From Candidatus Eisenbergiella merdipullorum (lineage in GTDB: Bacteria > Bacillota > Clostridia > Lachnospirales > Lachnospiraceae), in NCBI GenBank assembly GCA_019118445.1, contig DWYY01000044.1:1-34453 (forward strand): a DNA stretch of 34,453 nt. Direction: 5' to 3'. The notes below the pieces were generated by a model. It was not told where the DNA came from, did no database searches, and was given only the letters and a program-made list of their open reading frames with translations. A program made the position numbers and the translations under genes. Numbering within the stretch: position 1 is the first letter of the stretch; every line of letters starts with the position of its first letter. This document shows, in pieces, positions 32,348-34,453 of the stretch.

Positions 32348-33129
32348 TCATTCTCCGGTCCCGCGCCTGTCGTACTGTGCGCTGTATGCGCAGTATACGC
32401 CGCTCTGCACAGCCCAGAAAATGGTGACTAAAATGATCGGAAAATTTCCGGTATCGAACATGATCTTCCCAATCAGGGCGACGGCCTCCATGACCGGGCA
32501 GAGCGTATTCAAGGCCTGAAAGCTTTTATAGGAGGCCTTGTAAATGCCGAGCCGCTCCGCCTCATCACAGCTCTCCAGCCAGTCCCGGCCGAAACGCAGA
32601 CTCCCCATCTCTCCCTTTTTCATGGGGTCGGTCTTCTGTATCTGCCTTATCAGCACCGCTTCCAGCAGCCAGATTGAGGCACAATATGCCAGAAACAGCC
32701 CAACGGAAAGAAGCAGCTTTGGATTGCCGGAGTCCGCCGCCAGCCCAAACAGAAGGAACTGCAGGATCATATCCGCAATATTTGCCGTCATCGCCGTATT
32801 CTGATACTCTCCTGCCCGGTCCAGGTCTTCTTCTCCGCCTCGGTGCAGCAGGATCACCGCTTTTCGGAAGCAGAACAAAGAAACCGCGGTTAAAGCCGCA
32901 AAAAAGCCGTCTGTAGGATCCAGGCGTTCTCCTGAGCCATCAGCGCGAACGCCTCCGCCGTTCCCTGCAGTCTGCCTCTGGCCGAATATATCGCATAAGC
33001 AGCCCCAAATCCCACAATACCTCCGGCCGCGAGCCCGGCGATCAGCCTCAGTGCCGTCTTTTCCATTCCGTTTCCCTGCTTCCTGTTTCTGTCATTCCCT
33101 GTTTTGTCATTACTCAATTTCGCATTCAT
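32348..33129 (-). pseudogene. DUF3169-family membrane protein, split by a -1 frameshift
   Basis: ATG 33129, 7 bases after GAGGAG, opens a frame that reads through a first membrane helix (ALRLIAGLAAGGIVGFGAAYAIY) and stops at 32890. A second frame (to 32348) continues with FFAALTAVSLFCFRKAVILL, further helices, and the conserved tail EAERLGIYKASYKSFQALN and FWAVQSGVYCAYSAQYD. Joining the frames at the six-T run (plus strand A-run 32900-32905) gives about 260 residues with the features of DUF3169 proteins. The zero-frame bases there are T TTT TTG, a slippery heptamer, so the change could be programmed frameshifting, phase variation, a mutation or a homopolymer sequencing error. It follows an XRE regulator by 29 bases, a pairing common for this family. 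Function of DUF3169 is unknown. Confidence 0.75.
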
Positions 33130-33158
33130 TGCCTTACTCCTCTATCCTTTCTGTTTTC

Positions 33159-33371
33159 TCATTCCTTTTCATCCGGCTCATACCGGAATATGTCCTCTAC
33201 GGTCACGCCGCAGACCGCAGCCAGCTTCAGCGCGAGCGTGACGGAGGGTGAATAATCTCCCCGTTCGATCAGGCTGATCGTCTGTCTGGATACGCCGACC
33301 AGCCGTCCCATCTCTTCCTGATTCACACCCAGCTTATTTCTGTGTTCTTTTAATCGATTGTACAATGGCAT
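33159..33371 (-). CDS. XRE-family small DNA-binding regulator
   Basis: A 70-residue Cro/CI-type protein that is almost only a helix-turn-helix: LYNRLKEHRNKLGVNQEEMGRLVGVSRQTISLIERGDYSPSVTLALKLAAVCGVTVEDIF. This is the YozG-like type usually encoded before a small membrane protein. The start at 33371 gives the standard length, with AGGA 7 bases upstream; a frame to 33488 would add 39 residues without family resemblance. The promoter region carries three TGACA/TGTCA inverted repeats, so autoregulation is likely. Confidence 0.9.
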   Translation of the reverse strand: MPLYNRLKEHRNKLGVNQEEMGRLVGVSRQTISLIERGDYSPSVTLALKLAAVCGVTVEDIFRYEPDEKE

Positions 33372-33511
33372 CTCAATTCCTATCCCCTTTCTGTCCGGAT
33401 CGGACGCCCGATTCATACTCCTGGTCCGGAATCCCGCCCAAGGAAGCATAATGTTTAAAGAAGCAAAATGCTTCTGAAAGAATGGCATCAGCCGTTCCGT
33501 CTCTGATATCA

Positions 33512-33533
33512 GATGACAACTTTTCTTGTCATC
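33512..33533. promoter_or_regulatory. Operator-like inverted repeat O1
   Basis: GATGACAA-cttttc-TTGTCATC, perfect 8-base arms with a 6-base gap, lying across the expected transcription start of the XRE operon (about 33530). Same architecture as O3. Confidence 0.65.
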
Positions 33534-33536
33534 CTT

Positions 33537-33565
33537 ATCCTATCATTGACAAAGATAGTTGTCAA
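33537..33565 (-). promoter_or_regulatory. Promoter of the XRE-DUF3169 operon
   Basis: On the minus strand TTGACA (33565-33560), 17 bases, TAGGAT (33542-33537). Perfect -35, four of six in the -10. The leader to the XRE ATG would be about 160 bases. Confidence 0.65.
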
Positions 33566-33566
33566 T
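33545..33566. promoter_or_regulatory. Operator-like inverted repeat O2
   Basis: ATTGACA-aagatagt-TGTCAAT, 7-base arms with an 8-base gap, covering the -35 box and spacer of the XRE promoter. The gap is two bases wider than in O1 and O3. Confidence 0.6.
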
Positions 33567-33570
33567 ATGA

Positions 33571-33592
33571 AATGACAATTTTTCTTGTCATT
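33571..33592. promoter_or_regulatory. Operator-like inverted repeat O3
   Basis: AATGACAA-tttttc-TTGTCATT, perfect 8-base arms with a 6-base gap, just upstream of the XRE -35 box. The gap differs from O1 by one base (tttttc against cttttc), as if the sites arose by duplication. Confidence 0.65.
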
Positions 33593-33872
33593 TTTATTTT
33601 CATGCGATGACGGACAAACCGGATTCAGGCCGGGGTGCGTCTCCTTCCTGCCAGCCAACAGCATGAGCGGCAGGAATACAGTAGGAACGTCTTCCTTCAT
33701 AAAAAATTAAAGATTGCATGCCCTCATACGCATAGGCAGGCGTGCCGGAATATGCTATGATGAAGCTGGATCTTATATTTGACATTGGGAGAGAAATTTC
33801 CTCTTCCTGGCCGATTTCCGCCATGCAGAACTGCCCGGCGGGAGAAAAACATGTATAAAGGGGGATTTTCTG
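33593..33872. other. Intergenic region between XRE operators and lipoprotein gene
   Basis: No gene is supported. A TATGAT near 33756 on the plus strand could be the -10 box of the lipoprotein gene, but no convincing -35 is 16-18 bases before it. Minus-strand ORFs through here have neither ribosome binding sites nor family resemblance. Confidence 0.4.
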
Positions 33873-34453
33873 ATGAAGAAAGGATATAACGTCTTTGCCG
33901 CCATTCTGCTGCTTTCCCTGTCCCTGACCGCCGCCTGCTCCGGCAGGACCGCCTCTCAGCCGGCGGAATCCTCCGAGCCGGAGAGCAGTAATCTTTCCAG
34001 CTCCGCTGACGAAACGGAAACAGAAGTATCGTCTGAGGCCGGAAGCGAATCGGAAACGGAAGCATCATCCGAGGCCGGAAGCGAACCGGAAACGGAGGCA
34101 TCGTCTGAGGCCGGAAGCGAACCGGAAACGGAGGCGTCCGAGGCCGGAAACGAACCGGCTCCCGCCGCTTCCGCCGCGGCCGGGACGGATGCCCCGCACG
34201 CAGACGTCCTTCTCACCGAGCCTCCAAAAATCAGCCTCTCCGATTCACTGTCCAGCGCAAACACATCCTTCACACTCCGTTCTGGGAACAGTGAATGGTC
34301 CTGGGCGGACGGGGATGAGATCACCACCTCCATCGCCTGCGGATCAGCCCCGCTGGATATGAACCCGGAGCAGGCCGCAAAGCTTGAGGTGCCGGACTAT
34401 AACAGACTGGACAGCGTGCCTTACCTGCTCGCCTGTGTCATTCTGCCGGACCG
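33873..34453 (+). CDS. Lipoprotein with tandem-repeat linker (cut by window edge)
   Basis: ATG 33873, 7 bases after AAGGGGGA, opens a frame of 193 codons running off the right edge. Residues 1-20 are a lipoprotein signal (MKKGYNVFAAILLLSLSLTA) ending in the lipobox TAAC. A Ser/Glu/Ala/Pro-rich linker (about residues 24-110) contains three 12-residue repeats of the form SSEAGSEPETEA. The folded part starts about residue 115 (VLLTEPPKISLSDSLSSANTSFTLRSG and on) and is cut off after about 80 residues; I do not recognise it. The strong codon-level repeat and signal peptide support the plus-strand frame over the antisense ORFs. Confidence 0.82.
   Translation, partial: MKKGYNVFAAILLLSLSLTAACSGRTASQPAESSEPESSNLSSSADETETEVSSEAGSESETEASSEAGSEPETEASSEAGSEPETEASEAGNEPAPAASAAAGTDAPHADVLLTEPPKISLSDSLSSANTSFTLRSGNSEWSWADGDEITTSIACGSAPLDMNPEQAAKLEVPDYNRLDSVPYLLACVILPD
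34029..34136 (+). repeat. Three 36-base tandem repeats in the lipoprotein gene
   Basis: Units 34029-34064, 34065-34100 and 34101-34136, followed by a partial fourth. Each encodes SSEAGSE(S/P)ETEA. They stay in frame, so copy-number change would alter linker length without breaking the gene. Confidence 0.88.

Noticed and set aside
34029..34136. CRISPR-like 36-base repeats
   Set aside because: The units are directly adjacent with no spacers and stay in the reading frame of a lipoprotein linker.
33956..34333. Antisense ORF with SLPASDDASVSG repeats
   Set aside because: It is the mirror of the 36-base repeats in the lipoprotein gene, whose signal peptide and ribosome binding site are on the plus strand.

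Overview
The window (34.5 kb, moderately high GC for a Firmicute) looks like the chromosome of a spore-forming gut Clostridium relative, most likely a Lachnospiraceae. The grounds are a spoIID-spoIIQ pair, a SigV/RsiV-type ECF pair, AGGAGG-type ribosome binding sites, YesM/YesN two-component systems, LplB/YtcP-type sugar ABC permeases and many AraC regulators. No phage, insertion sequence, CRISPR array, tRNA or rRNA was seen.

Layout. 1-395: N-terminal part of L-fucose isomerase, running off the left edge. 396-923: repeat-rich intergenic DNA. 924-1529: a hicAB toxin-antitoxin pair. 1610-17795: an accessory carbohydrate region. It holds an AraC regulator, a GH39-like glycosidase with a divergent AraC regulator, a broken tannase/feruloyl esterase, and a four-gene operon of two permeases, a lipoprotein binding protein and an FAD oxidoreductase. 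The divergent YesN/YesM two-component system, a PocR/AraC regulator and a second, longer FAD oxidoreductase follow. 17752-22616: cell-wall and sporulation genes (murF, ddl, spoIIQ-like, spoIID). 22759-27825: a YbhJ-like aconitase-family hydratase, a NahK-like sugar kinase and a two-domain PPK2 polyphosphate:AMP phosphotransferase. 28004-29447: an ECF sigma factor and its RsiV-type anti-sigma factor. 29703-32156: GH2 beta-galactosidase. 32348-33371: XRE regulator plus a DUF3169 membrane protein split by a -1 frameshift. 33873-34453: a repeat-containing lipoprotein running off the right edge.

How the genes may work together. The 3.9-17.8 kb region has the parts of an uptake and intracellular breakdown system for a glycoside: membrane sensor (YesM-like), activator (YesN-like), ABC importer without its own ATPase (as usual for this family), cytoplasmic GH39-like hydrolase and two PF12831-type flavoproteins. 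The substrate cannot be read from sequence. Pairing of flavoproteins with the importer, and a tannase remnant, suggest a decorated or phenolic plant glycoside, but this is inference. fucI, the NahK-like kinase and the GH2 enzyme fit use of host or plant glycans.

Most notable: (1) a T TTT TTG slippery heptamer exactly where the DUF3169 gene changes frame, next to an XRE gene whose promoter carries three TGACA/TGTCA inverted repeats; (2) a SpoIID lacking the catalytic Glu beside a SpoIIQ-like protein lacking all LytM zinc ligands; (3) a tannase gene in which the N-terminal and C-terminal family signatures are fused out of frame with the middle missing; (4) an intergenic tandem repeat whose only differences lie in a hairpin loop.
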